From assembly GCA_963658695.1 (NCBI GenBank), contig CAVKRN010000037.1, positions 1 to 21,238 of the forward strand: 21,238 nucleotides of DNA, written 5' to 3'. This document shows, in pieces, positions 1 through 6,885 of this stretch; within the stretch, counting starts at the first letter, position 1; every line of letters starts with the position of its first letter. Made by a program: the position numbers and the translations under genes. The DNA is from CAG-791 sp963658695 (GTDB lineage Bacteria > Bacillota > Clostridia > Lachnospirales > Lachnospiraceae). The notes under the pieces are model-generated. The model searched no databases. It saw nothing but the letters and a program-made list of their open reading frames with translations, and had not been told where the DNA came from.

Positions 1-4
1 GAAT

Positions 5-77
5 GCGATAGTAGCTTAGTTGGTAAAGCGCCACCTTGCCAAGGTGGAGACCGCGAGTTCGAGCCTCGTCTGTCGCT
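5..77 (+). tRNA. tRNA-Gly (anticodon GCC)
   Basis: The cloverleaf can be folded by eye. The acceptor stem pairs GCGATAG (5-11) with CTGTCGC (70-76) with one G-U pair, and T77 is the discriminator. The anticodon arm is CACCT-TTGCCAA-AGGTG-like with anticodon GCC, which reads glycine codons GGC/GGU. The T arm contains the usual GTTCGAG loop. CCA is not encoded, so it would be added after transcription. A strong terminator starts eight bases downstream, so this is a single tRNA or the last of a cluster that lies left of the window. Confidence 0.95.
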
Positions 78-84
78 CTTGTTG

Positions 85-117
85 AAACCGTTGGAATGCC
101 AGTTCCGGCGGTTTTTT
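85..117 (+). terminator. Rho-independent terminator of the tRNA-Gly transcript
   Basis: A 12-bp stem (85-96 with 103-114, including two G-U pairs) closes a 6-nt loop. Its 3' side runs into a T tract at 112-117. The position just after the tRNA fits transcription termination of the tRNA unit. Confidence 0.85.
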
Positions 118-143
118 GTTTGTTAGAAACAGGATGGAAATGC

Positions 144-195
144 AAATAGCAGCAGCCTCGGGAGTGTGCTTCTCCTAAGGACTGCTGCTATTTTT
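144..195. terminator. Long hairpin, likely bidirectional terminator
   Basis: AAATAGCAGCAG (144-155) pairs perfectly with CTGCTGCTATTT (182-193). The interior pairs further (CCTC-GGGAG against CTCC-TAAGG). The plus-strand side ends in five Ts. The minus-strand side has only short T runs but lies 37 bp beyond the stop codon of the minus-strand hydrolase gene. It most probably ends that transcript and insulates it from the tRNA side. Confidence 0.7.
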
Positions 196-231
196 ACGAA
201 GTTTATCGTGGAATGCCGGCGCTTGCAAGAA

Positions 232-1239
232 TTACAGGCTGTCGCAGAAATTCAGGGCGTCCTCCAGCCATCCCGCTACGGCCAGTCCGTTTCCAAGGCC
301 ATAGCTGTGACCGCCGGTTTTACCGAACCGGGTGCGGCAGGGAATGCCAAGCTCCTGACAGGTTTTCTCCATCAAAAGACTGTTGGAGAAAGGAACGGTT
401 CCATCGTCCTCGTTGGCGGTCAGATAAACCGGCGGATAGGTCTTATCCATATAGGCGGTCAGCTGGTACGGCGCAATGGATGCATCGGTGAATTCCGGTC
501 CGCCGATGCGCCGCAGGAAATCACCCATTCCGGTATGCGCGGGATGTCCGGCCGGGAAGGCATGATAGGTTTGCAGGAAGGTATTCATATCGATGGCCGT
601 GTAGCCCAGGAAAATCATTTTCGGCCGGGGAAGACCGGCTATCTTCCAGCCGAAATTAACCGATCCCATCTCTCCGGCCAGCGTTGCCCCGGCGGAGAAT
701 CCGCCAATGATGTAATTGCCCTTCGTGATGCGGAACGTATCCGCATGCTCTTCAATGTAACGAATCGCCGCGTGCATGTCTTCGATGGCCTTATCGAGGA
801 CAGGCTCCTGTTTGGTGCGGTAGTACAGGACAAAGGCGCTGTACCCAAGCTCGTTAAGCCGTGCCGCAATGGCCATTCCCTCAATCAGGCCCCACTGCCG
901 GTTAAAGCCGCCGCCGGGGATGACTACGACGTAGGGCTTCTCTGATTCCGGACCGGGGAAATGCAGCAGCACACTTTTATTCTTATCCCACTGGCTGAGG
1001 CAGGTTTCCCGGTCATAGATGTGGTGTACGTAGGGCGCGCCGCCATTGTCTGCCGCCAGTTCTTCCATGCGGTGCAGCGCCGTTTCAAAGCCGACCGTTT
1101 CAAAACCGTACCGCTCCAGCGGTGAGTTCCAGTGGTCCGGCGTCATATCTGTAAAAATATAATCAGCAAAAACACCATAATTGCCGCTCTTTACCAGATC
1201 GGCGATTGTCATCTGCGGGGTAACCTTGTGATCGCTCAT
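232..1239 (-). CDS. Alpha/beta-hydrolase, acetyl-esterase/lipase-like (335 aa)
   Basis: Cytoplasmic serine hydrolase with no signal peptide or membrane segment. The alpha/beta-hydrolase core begins near residue 103 with an oxyanion-hole motif PGGGF (108-112). The nucleophile elbow GFSAG places the catalytic serine at residue 182. The acid is Asp278 or Asp279 in ANEDDGTVP, and the base is His311 in GGHSYG. This resembles the acetyl-esterase/xylan-esterase-like group (BD-FAE/lipase family). The first hundred residues are a family-specific extension I do not recognise. The start was set at the ATG at 1239 because AAAGGA lies nine bases upstream; an in-frame ATG eight codons earlier overlaps that site and has none of its own. 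It lies about 100 bp downstream of the AraC gene on the same strand and is probably co-transcribed with it. Removal of acetyl or similar acyl groups from an imported sugar is inferred from context. Confidence 0.85.
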   Translation of the reverse strand: MSDHKVTPQMTIADLVKSGNYGVFADYIFTDMTPDHWNSPLERYGFETVGFETALHRMEELAADNGGAPYVHHIYDRETCLSQWDKNKSVLLHFPGPESEKPYVVVIPGGGFNRQWGLIEGMAIAARLNELGYSAFVLYYRTKQEPVLDKAIEDMHAAIRYIEEHADTFRITKGNYIIGGFSAGATLAGEMGSVNFGWKIAGLPRPKMIFLGYTAIDMNTFLQTYHAFPAGHPAHTGMGDFLRRIGGPEFTDASIAPYQLTAYMDKTYPPVYLTANEDDGTVPFSNSLLMEKTCQELGIPCRTRFGKTGGHSYGLGNGLAVAGWLEDALNFCDSL

Positions 1240-1339
1240 AATGGAGTATCCTTTCTTTTGCATATTGTTTTAGTGCCTGCCATATTTAATCGCGAACCTT
1301 CTGCTTGCAGGCAAATTCATGCTGGATGCCAAACAGCTA

Positions 1340-2173
1340 TTATTTCTTTTTTGTGTGTATTCCCGGGGCATTGGCCTTCCGGTAGGCAGAGGGGCTGACG
1401 CCGACAGAGGCTTTAAAGATGCGATTAAAGTGTGTCAGCGAAGAAAACCCGGTTTGCTCTGCGATCTTTGTCAGCGACAGATCGCATTCCGTGATCAGGC
1501 GCTGCGCATGGAGAATGCGAAGTGTATTGACGTATTGCACAATGGTGCGGTTCGTATATTTTTTAAATTCGTGACAAAGATAGTACTCACTGATGTAAAA
1601 GCGCTCCGCTATATCGGAAAGGCGCAGCTCGTGCTGGTAATTATTCTCAATGTAGGAGACGATGCGGGCGATGCGGCTCTGCACCTCCGGCCTGGGGGAC
1701 ACCGACGTGCTGCGCATAAGGAGAACCAGCAGCGTATTTAAAAGGCTCTGTGTGGCAGCAACGGACAGCGAATCCTGGTTGTCCTGCTCCCGTAAAAGCT
1801 CGCGGAGAAGCGCATGTATGGAGCCGGACATTTTACGGGAGGGAACATACAACCCGCTCCCGTCCTGGAGCATAGAAAGCAGCTCGGGAGAGAGAATGGC
1901 TCCCTCGCTAAAATACAAGACCGTGCGCCGGAAAGGGACATCCCGATCGGAAAAGGAATGGTGCATGATATAGGGGGCAAAGAGCATCAGCGTTCCCGGA
2001 GGAGTTTCATATTGCTGCCCCTGCATGATGTGATAGCGACGTCCCTCCTCCAGAAAATAGAGTTCAAAATAGGTGTGGTAGTGGGAGTGGGACATATTGT
2101 CATTCACACCTTCCAGCTGCTGGCAGGCGACGGAAGCTCCGGTTTCCATCAAGATGGATGCGTAATCAATCAC
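1340..2173 (-). CDS. AraC-family transcriptional regulator with N-terminal cupin (277 aa)
   Basis: One-component sugar-responsive regulator. Residues 29-90 form the AraC-type cupin, with a histidine/acid cluster HSHYHTYFELYF at 29-40 that commonly lines the effector pocket. Residues about 168-268 hold the two helix-turn-helix motifs, with the typical ending GVSPSAYRK at 258-266. The start is GTG at 2173, preceded by AGTGAGGA seven bases upstream. The next in-frame ATG, at codon 9, has no ribosome binding site. The gene diverges from the esterase/symporter operon and precedes the alpha/beta-hydrolase. The obvious role is activation of both arms in response to their substrate. The ligand cannot be read from sequence. 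Confidence 0.92.
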   Translation of the reverse strand: MIDYASILMETGASVACQQLEGVNDNMSHSHYHTYFELYFLEEGRRYHIMQGQQYETPPGTLMLFAPYIMHHSFSDRDVPFRRTVLYFSEGAILSPELLSMLQDGSGLYVPSRKMSGSIHALLRELLREQDNQDSLSVAATQSLLNTLLVLLMRSTSVSPRPEVQSRIARIVSYIENNYQHELRLSDIAERFYISEYYLCHEFKKYTNRTIVQYVNTLRILHAQRLITECDLSLTKIAEQTGFSSLTHFNRIFKASVGVSPSAYRKANAPGIHTKKK

Positions 2174-2238
2174 AAATATATCCTCACTTCACGTTGAAAT
2201 GTGTCAGGTGCTGAACAGATACCAAAAATCTAGGCCAT

Positions 2239-2267
2239 ATCATAAAAAGCTTTGTGCTCTTTGTCTG
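2239..2267 (-). promoter_or_regulatory. Candidate sigma-A promoter for the AraC/hydrolase unit
   Basis: On the minus strand CAGACA (2262-2267) and TATGAT (2239-2244) are separated by 17 bp and lie about 65-95 bp upstream of the GTG start. The -10 matches five of six consensus bases and the -35 matches four of six. Confidence 0.45.
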
Positions 2268-2348
2268 CAAAAACAGCAAAAGGCAACAAGATATGTAAAA
2301 TATAGCGTTCCTGATAACAAAAATGGTGTAGTTTTGCGTTTTTTATTT

Positions 2349-2357
2349 TGCTACGAT
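2349..2357 (+). promoter_or_regulatory. Weak extended -10 candidate for the esterase/symporter operon
   Basis: TGCTACGAT has the TGn extension followed by a TACGAT -10-like hexamer, 46 bp before the esterase start. No good -35 lies at the right distance, which would fit an activator-dependent promoter controlled by the divergent AraC protein. The rest of the 230-bp divergent region is AT-rich with no clear gene. Confidence 0.3.
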
Positions 2358-2403
2358 TCAAACGAAATGCAAGAGACATGAAAGCCAGAAGGGAGGGATT
2401 GCG

Positions 2404-3204
2404 ATGGCTTTAATGGAAACACATTATTACAGTTGCTCTTTGGGAAGTAACATTACGCTGAACGTGTTCGTTCCGACACCGGGCAGCAGTGAGCAGATCA
2501 CGCAGATCAACCACAGTGACAAATACGATTATGAGGGCGGCCTGCCGGTTCTGTATCTTCTGCACGGAGCATACGGAGATGCTTTTTCCTGGATCCGCTA
2601 CAGCAACATTGACCGATATGCGCAGGATCACGGCATCGTTGTGGTCATGGCTTCTGCGGAGAATTCATTCTATCAGGATCTGCAAAGCGGGAGAAAGTAC
2701 AAGACCTTTTTCACGGAGGAGCTGCCGGTCTTCATTCAGAACGTGTTCCCTGTCAGCAAAAAGAGGGAAAAGACCTTCATCGCCGGGTTCTCCATGGGAG
2801 GGTACGGCGCATGGTATCTGGGACTTAGCCGCCCGGATCTGTATGCAAAAGCAGCGAGTATGTCGGGTGCTCTGGACATTGCAAGACTTTATGAAGAGCA
2901 GGGCAAGGGAAGCGAGAATAATCCGTTTTCCTGGGAAAACTGCTTTGGAGATCCAACCAAGCTCTCCGGAAGCAAGTACGATCTGCTTGCACTCTATGAC
3001 AAGGATGCACAGGCTGGCTGCGTGCCGAAGCTCTACCAGGCGGTGGGATATGATGATTTCCTGTACCAGTCCAATCTTCATGTCAGAGATGTCCTGCAGG
3101 AGAAAAAGGCAGACCTTGTTTACAAAGAAGATGAGGGCGGTCACGACTGGAATTTCTGGGATAAATATATTCAGGATATTCTGGACTGGCTACTGAACCG
3201 CTAA
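2404..3204 (+). CDS. CE1/EstA-like serine esterase (266 aa)
   Basis: Esterase of the EstA/esterase-D/feruloyl-esterase superfamily, which hydrolyses short acyl or hydroxycinnamoyl esters. Visible motifs are the strand-loop YLLHG (51-55), the nucleophile elbow GFSMGG (128-133, Ser130), a likely acid at Asp217 or Asp218 in GYDD, and the catalytic His247 in GGHDWNFWD, typical of this family. The length matches small cytoplasmic EstA-type enzymes. There is no signal peptide. GGGAGGG sits six bases before the ATG. It is the first gene of a plus-strand pair with the GPH symporter, 123 bp apart. Together with the unrelated hydrolase across the divergent promoter, it suggests an acylated glycoside as substrate. 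It could also be annotated S-formylglutathione hydrolase-like, but that role is not supported by its neighbours. Confidence 0.88.
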   Translation: MALMETHYYSCSLGSNITLNVFVPTPGSSEQITQINHSDKYDYEGGLPVLYLLHGAYGDAFSWIRYSNIDRYAQDHGIVVVMASAENSFYQDLQSGRKYKTFFTEELPVFIQNVFPVSKKREKTFIAGFSMGGYGAWYLGLSRPDLYAKAASMSGALDIARLYEEQGKGSENNPFSWENCFGDPTKLSGSKYDLLALYDKDAQAGCVPKLYQAVGYDDFLYQSNLHVRDVLQEKKADLVYKEDEGGHDWNFWDKYIQDILDWLLNR

Positions 3205-3248
3205 GAGGGACATGTGCTTTGATCAGAACGCCATATGAGGAAAGATAA

Positions 3249-3267
3249 GCTGCGTAGCAGCGTTTTT
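3249..3267 (+). other. Small intercistronic hairpin with T tract
   Basis: GCTGC-GTA-GCAGC (3249-3261) is a 5-bp stem with a 3-nt loop, followed by G and five Ts. It lies between the esterase and symporter genes and may act as a weak terminator or processing site that lowers symporter expression. Very similar hairpins occur after two genes of the glp operon. Confidence 0.45.
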
Positions 3268-3327
3268 GAAAATGGAGTTCTGGATGAGGAAGATAAAAGG
3301 ATACTCAAAAGGGAGAGGAGCAGAAAA

Positions 3328-4746
3328 ATGAGTAAGAAAGACAATGCCGCCATTATGGCGAAATTTGAGGAGAATGCCAAAAGGCCTTTTGGCATTCGGG
3401 ACAAGATTGGCTATGCCGCGGGTGACTTCGCAAACGATCTGACCTTCGTCATTGCCGCTTTGTTCATGATGAAGTTCTATACCGATATCATGGGTGTCAG
3501 CGCAGCACTGGTTGGTACACTGATGATGGTTGCCAAGATTGTGGATGCGTTTACCGATGTGGCAATGGGACAGATCGTAGACCGTTCCTCCTACACGGAA
3601 AAGGGCAAGTTCGCACCGTGGGTTCGCCGGTTTGCAGGACCTGTGGCAGTGGCATCGTTCCTGATTTTTGCGCCGTATTTTGCAGATAAGCCGATGGGCT
3701 TTAAGGTGTTCTGGATGTTCTTTACATACATCCTCTGGGGGTCTGTATGCTACACCGGCGTCAACATTCCTTACGGCTCCATGGCATCTGCAATGAGTGA
3801 CAAGCCGGAGGAGAGAACCATGCTCTCCAACTGGAGAACGATCGGTGCAACCGTTGCACAGATCGTCATCGTCGTTATTCTGCCGATGGTAGTGTATACA
3901 ACAGACGCAGAGGGACATCAGGTGCTCAGCGGCAGCAAGGTAATGCTGGCATCCGGCGTATGCTCCATCCTGGCAGTTCTGGTATACATGGTTTGCTACT
4001 ATCTCTCCACGGAGCGTGTAAAGATGCAGCCGGCCGAGGAGCAAAAGAGCATGTTCGAGCTGTTCGGCGTTCTCTTTACAAATCGCTCCTTCGTGGGAAT
4101 CGTCGTCTCCGCATTGATTTTCCTTCTGGTGCAGATGACACTGTCCGGAATGAACAACTACATTTATCCGAATTACTTCAACAGTGCAACAGCCATCTCG
4201 ATCAGCGGACTTCTGGCCTGCGGCGTTGTGCTGATCCTGTCCACCTTTGTTACCAAGCTGGCAGCGAAATTCGGTAAGAAGGAGCTGTCCATCATCGGAG
4301 CCTTCATTGGTGCAGCTGCACTGTTCGTGGCATATGTCATTCATACATCCAGCGTCGTTGTTTTTGTTGCCATTTATCTGGTGGCGTATGTCGGCCTTGC
4401 GTTCTTCAACCTGATGTGCTGGGCAATGATCATTGACGTTATCGATGATATCGAAGTAAAGAAACACATCCGCAGCGACGGAACGGTATATTCTGTGTAC
4501 TCTTTCGCAAGAAAGCTGGGTCAGGCAGGAGCCAACGGTCTTACCGGTCTGTTCCTGTCAATGGTTGGCTACACCAGTGCTACGGCATTTGATACCGACG
4601 TAGTAAACGGCATTTACGATGTAACGACATTGTTCCCAGCCATCGGCTTTGTGATCCTGGCTGCTTCTCTTGCCTTCCTCTATCCGCTTTCCAAGAAGAA
4701 GGTACAGGAGAACGTAGAGGTTCTGGCTGCAAGAAGAGCAAAATAG
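3328..4746 (+). CDS. GPH-family (MFS) sugar:cation symporter (472 aa)
   Basis: Membrane transporter of the glycoside-pentoside-hexuronide:cation symporter family (MelB/XynB/UidB type), which imports glycosides with Na+ or H+. The N terminus has the family hallmark GYAAGDFANDL, followed by the acidic motif DAFTDVAMGQIVDR, where membrane-embedded aspartates bind the cation. About twelve hydrophobic segments run through to residue ~455, and the C terminus is basic, as expected for a cytoplasmic end. The start is the ATG at 3328, with GGGAGAGGAG seven bases upstream; an in-frame ATG 31 codons earlier has no binding site and would cover the intercistronic hairpin. It is the second gene of the esterase operon and is closed by a terminator at 4851. 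The sugar is unknown. Confidence 0.9.
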   Translation: MSKKDNAAIMAKFEENAKRPFGIRDKIGYAAGDFANDLTFVIAALFMMKFYTDIMGVSAALVGTLMMVAKIVDAFTDVAMGQIVDRSSYTEKGKFAPWVRRFAGPVAVASFLIFAPYFADKPMGFKVFWMFFTYILWGSVCYTGVNIPYGSMASAMSDKPEERTMLSNWRTIGATVAQIVIVVILPMVVYTTDAEGHQVLSGSKVMLASGVCSILAVLVYMVCYYLSTERVKMQPAEEQKSMFELFGVLFTNRSFVGIVVSALIFLLVQMTLSGMNNYIYPNYFNSATAISISGLLACGVVLILSTFVTKLAAKFGKKELSIIGAFIGAAALFVAYVIHTSSVVVFVAIYLVAYVGLAFFNLMCWAMIIDVIDDIEVKKHIRSDGTVYSVYSFARKLGQAGANGLTGLFLSMVGYTSATAFDTDVVNGIYDVTTLFPAIGFVILAASLAFLYPLSKKKVQENVEVLAARRAK

Positions 4747-4850
4747 TTACCAAGTAATTGTTTGAAAATCAAAGTACGCATGCGGTTATATAATATTGCC
4801 GTTTGCCGCGATGACTGTACCGTGTTAAGTAATTAACCGAATACGGATAT

Positions 4851-4895
4851 AAAAGCGCTGTCTCCTTTTCTATATATGTAGGGGGCAGCGCTTTT
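4851..4895 (+). terminator. Terminator after the symporter operon
   Basis: AAAAGCGCTGTCTCC (4851-4865) pairs with GGGGGCAGCGCTTTT (4881-4895) around a 15-nt loop. The ten outer pairs are perfect and the inner five contain two G-U pairs. The A/T-flanked stem could work in both directions, although the T run is short. Confidence 0.7.
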
Positions 4896-4921
4896 GGTAA
4901 GGGAACAGTTTGCTCGCCAGC

Positions 4922-5231
4922 CAAGCGATGAATACTGACAGGGAAGGGAACTGCAATCAGCTGGGGCTGATCGTCAGGAAATGGGCAGTGCGATTTTGTG
5001 ACGAGCAGACGGATTCTCATGAATGAAACAGATTCACCAGCCCGACCGAGCGCAATTGTTTGAGTCCAAGACGTGAGCCTTCCATAGGAAGGCCACGGAC
5101 GGACGAGTTTTGCGCGAATCGGGCGTTTGGTGAATCTGGGACATTCATAGAGAATTCCTGCGAGGAAAACATGAGCACCGCCCATTCCTGGCGGAAGCCC
5201 CAAGGCGTGGTTACAGTTCACCCATCACTTG
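4922..5231. repeat. Large imperfect inverted repeat (about 310 nt hairpin)
   Basis: Two arms of about 150 nt pair in order around an apex GCCTTCC-ATA-GGAAGGC (5077-5093). Paired blocks, from inside outward, are 5050-5055 with 5110-5115, 5041-5045 with 5119-5123, AGATTCACCA (5030-5039) with 5128-5137, ATGAATG (5019-5025) with 5142-5148, 5013-5018 with 5150-5155, AATGGGCAGTGC (4980-4991) with 5175-5186 with one mismatch, GGGGCT (4963-4968) with 5196-5201, GAACTG (4948-4953) with 5214-5219, and 4922-4930 with 5223-5231. Small internal loops separate the blocks. Open frames cross it on both strands, which is expected of an inverted repeat and is not evidence for a gene. It could be a structured RNA, a MITE-like non-autonomous element or another palindromic repeat. 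I do not recognise the family. Confidence 0.8.
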
Positions 5232-5289
5232 CAAGAGTCTGTACGGTAACCAGTAACGAAAATTTACCGTAAAAGGTAAGGATTATATA

Positions 5290-5318
5290 CTGTCATCCTA
5301 TCTTGCGGGCGGTACAAT
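5290..5318 (+). promoter_or_regulatory. Candidate promoter of the glp operon
   Basis: TACAAT (5313-5318) matches five of six bases of the -10 consensus and lies about 60 bp before glpK. The hexamer 17 bp upstream, CTGTCA, matches the -35 only weakly. No cre site was found here. Confidence 0.35.
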
Positions 5319-5377
5319 GTAGCGTAGAACTGATGTACTAAAGGGGGCTGCAGCAGGGCTTTCTGGAAGGGGGCAGT

Positions 5378-6880
5378 ATGACGCAATATGTAATGGCATT
5401 GGATGCGGGAACTACCAGCAACCGGTGCATTCTGTTTGACAAAAAGGGGCAGATCATCAGTATGGCGCAGAGGGAATTCCCTCAGTATTATCCGAATCCG
5501 GGATGGGTAGAGGAGGATGCCAACGAGATCTGGTCCTCTATTCTGGCGGTTGCGGTAGAGGCTATGTACAAGGTGGGTATCACCGGGCAGCAGATTGCCG
5601 CCATCGGTATTACCAATCAAAGAGAAACCACAATTGTATGGGACAAAGAGACCGGAGAGCCCGTCTATCATGCCATAGTCTGGCAGTGCAGACGGACCTC
5701 CGGTTATTGTGATTCATTGAAGGAAAAGGGACTGACGGAAACGTTCCGCAGCAAAACGGGACTGGTGATCGATGCGTATTTTTCGGCGACGAAGGTGAAA
5801 TGGATCCTGGATAACGTGGAAGGCGCGCGGCAAAAGGCCGAGCAGGGAAGGCTCGCCTTCGGAACGGTGGAGACCTGGCTGATCTGGAAGCTGACCGGAG
5901 GCCGTCATCACAACACCGATTATTCCAATGCCAGCCGGACGATGATGTTCAACATCGGTACGCTGGACTGGGACGATGAGATTTTAAAGGAGCTGGACAT
6001 TCCCCGGAGCATGCTGCCGAAGGTGAAGAATTCCAGCGGGTATTTTGGCCATACGGATCCGACACTGTTTCAGGCGGAGATTCCGATCACGGGAGCGGCA
6101 GGGGATCAGCACTGCGCACTGTTCGGGCAGGCGTGCTTTTGCCGCGGCGAGGTGAAGAATACCTACGGGACAGGCGGCTTCATGCTGCTGAACACGGGAG
6201 AAAAGCCGGTGTTCTCGGACAACGGGCTGGTGACGACCATTGCCTGGGGAATCGATGACAAGATTACATACGCGCTGGAAGGATCCATCTTCGTGGCGGG
6301 TGCTGCGATCCAGTGGCTGCGGGATGAAATGCGGCTGATTGACTCCGCGGCAGACTCGGAGTTCTTCGCATCAAAGGTGAAGGATACGAATGGTTGCTAT
6401 GTGATTCCGGCCTTTACCGGGCTGGGCGCGCCTTATTGGGATCAGTACGCCCGCGGAACCATTGTGGGCATCACGCGAGGTGTCAATAAAAACCACATTA
6501 TTCGTGCCACACTGGAATCCATTGCGTATCTGGTCAATGACGTGCTGAATGTGATGCGGCGGGATTCCGGCATTGGAATTCAGAGTCTGAAGGTGGACGG
6601 CGGAGCCAGCATCAATAATCTTCTGATGCAGATGCAGGCAGACATCGCGAACATTCCGGTGGAACGGCCGGCCTGCGTGGAGACAACGGCGCTGGGTGCG
6701 GCATATCTGGCAGGGTTATCTGTCGGCTACTGGCAGAACATCAGCGAGCTTACGGCCAATAACGGCATTGAGCGGCGGTTTGTGCCGCAGATTACGGATG
6801 AGGAGCTTTCGGCGAAGCTCCGCGGCTGGCAGAACGCGGTAAAGTATTCGTTTGATTACGCAAGGGAAGGGCAAGGTTGA
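5378..6880 (+). CDS. glpK: Glycerol kinase (500 aa)
   Basis: Phosphorylates glycerol to sn-glycerol-3-phosphate with ATP in the cytoplasm. The FGGY fold is full length. The N terminus MALDAGTTSNRCILFD carries the phosphate-binding loop. GITNQRETTIVWD (78-90), the WQCRRT motif (102-107), AGDQ (241-244, catalytic Asp243) and the adenine-binding GTGGFM region follow. The C-terminal part has DGGAS and the ETTALGAAYLAG motif. GGAAGGGGG lies close upstream of the ATG. In bacilli and enterococci the PTS protein HPr activates GlpK by phosphorylating a histidine in a YHFYG-type loop. Here the aligned position is Thr229 in DPTLFQAEIP, so that control is probably absent. It is the first gene of a four-gene glp operon. 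Confidence 0.97.
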   Translation: MTQYVMALDAGTTSNRCILFDKKGQIISMAQREFPQYYPNPGWVEEDANEIWSSILAVAVEAMYKVGITGQQIAAIGITNQRETTIVWDKETGEPVYHAIVWQCRRTSGYCDSLKEKGLTETFRSKTGLVIDAYFSATKVKWILDNVEGARQKAEQGRLAFGTVETWLIWKLTGGRHHNTDYSNASRTMMFNIGTLDWDDEILKELDIPRSMLPKVKNSSGYFGHTDPTLFQAEIPITGAAGDQHCALFGQACFCRGEVKNTYGTGGFMLLNTGEKPVFSDNGLVTTIAWGIDDKITYALEGSIFVAGAAIQWLRDEMRLIDSAADSEFFASKVKDTNGCYVIPAFTGLGAPYWDQYARGTIVGITRGVNKNHIIRATLESIAYLVNDVLNVMRRDSGIGIQSLKVDGGASINNLLMQMQADIANIPVERPACVETTALGAAYLAGLSVGYWQNISELTANNGIERRFVPQITDEELSAKLRGWQNAVKYSFDYAREGQG

Positions 6881-6885
6881 AGGAA

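Noticed and set aside
166..945. 259-codon plus-strand frame opposite the alpha/beta-hydrolase
   Set aside because: It is antisense to a gene with a complete catalytic triad, starts inside a terminator hairpin and has no recognisable domain.
2199..2381. 60-codon open frame in the divergent AraC/esterase region
   Set aside because: It has no ribosome binding site and an uncharacteristic composition. It covers the candidate promoters of both flanking genes.
3223..4467. Long open frame (414 codons) on the minus strand opposite the symporter
   Set aside because: It is rich in His, Cys, Gln and Asn with no domain pattern, the usual product of reading a membrane-protein gene backwards. The plus-strand frame has clear GPH motifs and a ribosome binding site.
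4769..5221. Minus-strand open frame of 150 codons and plus-strand frame 5060-5272 in the large intergenic region
   Set aside because: Both cross the large inverted repeat, which explains their partial mutual similarity. They have no good ribosome binding site, and the minus-strand one runs through the terminator at 4851-4895. I kept the region as a repeat. Homologues with protein-level conservation would reopen this.
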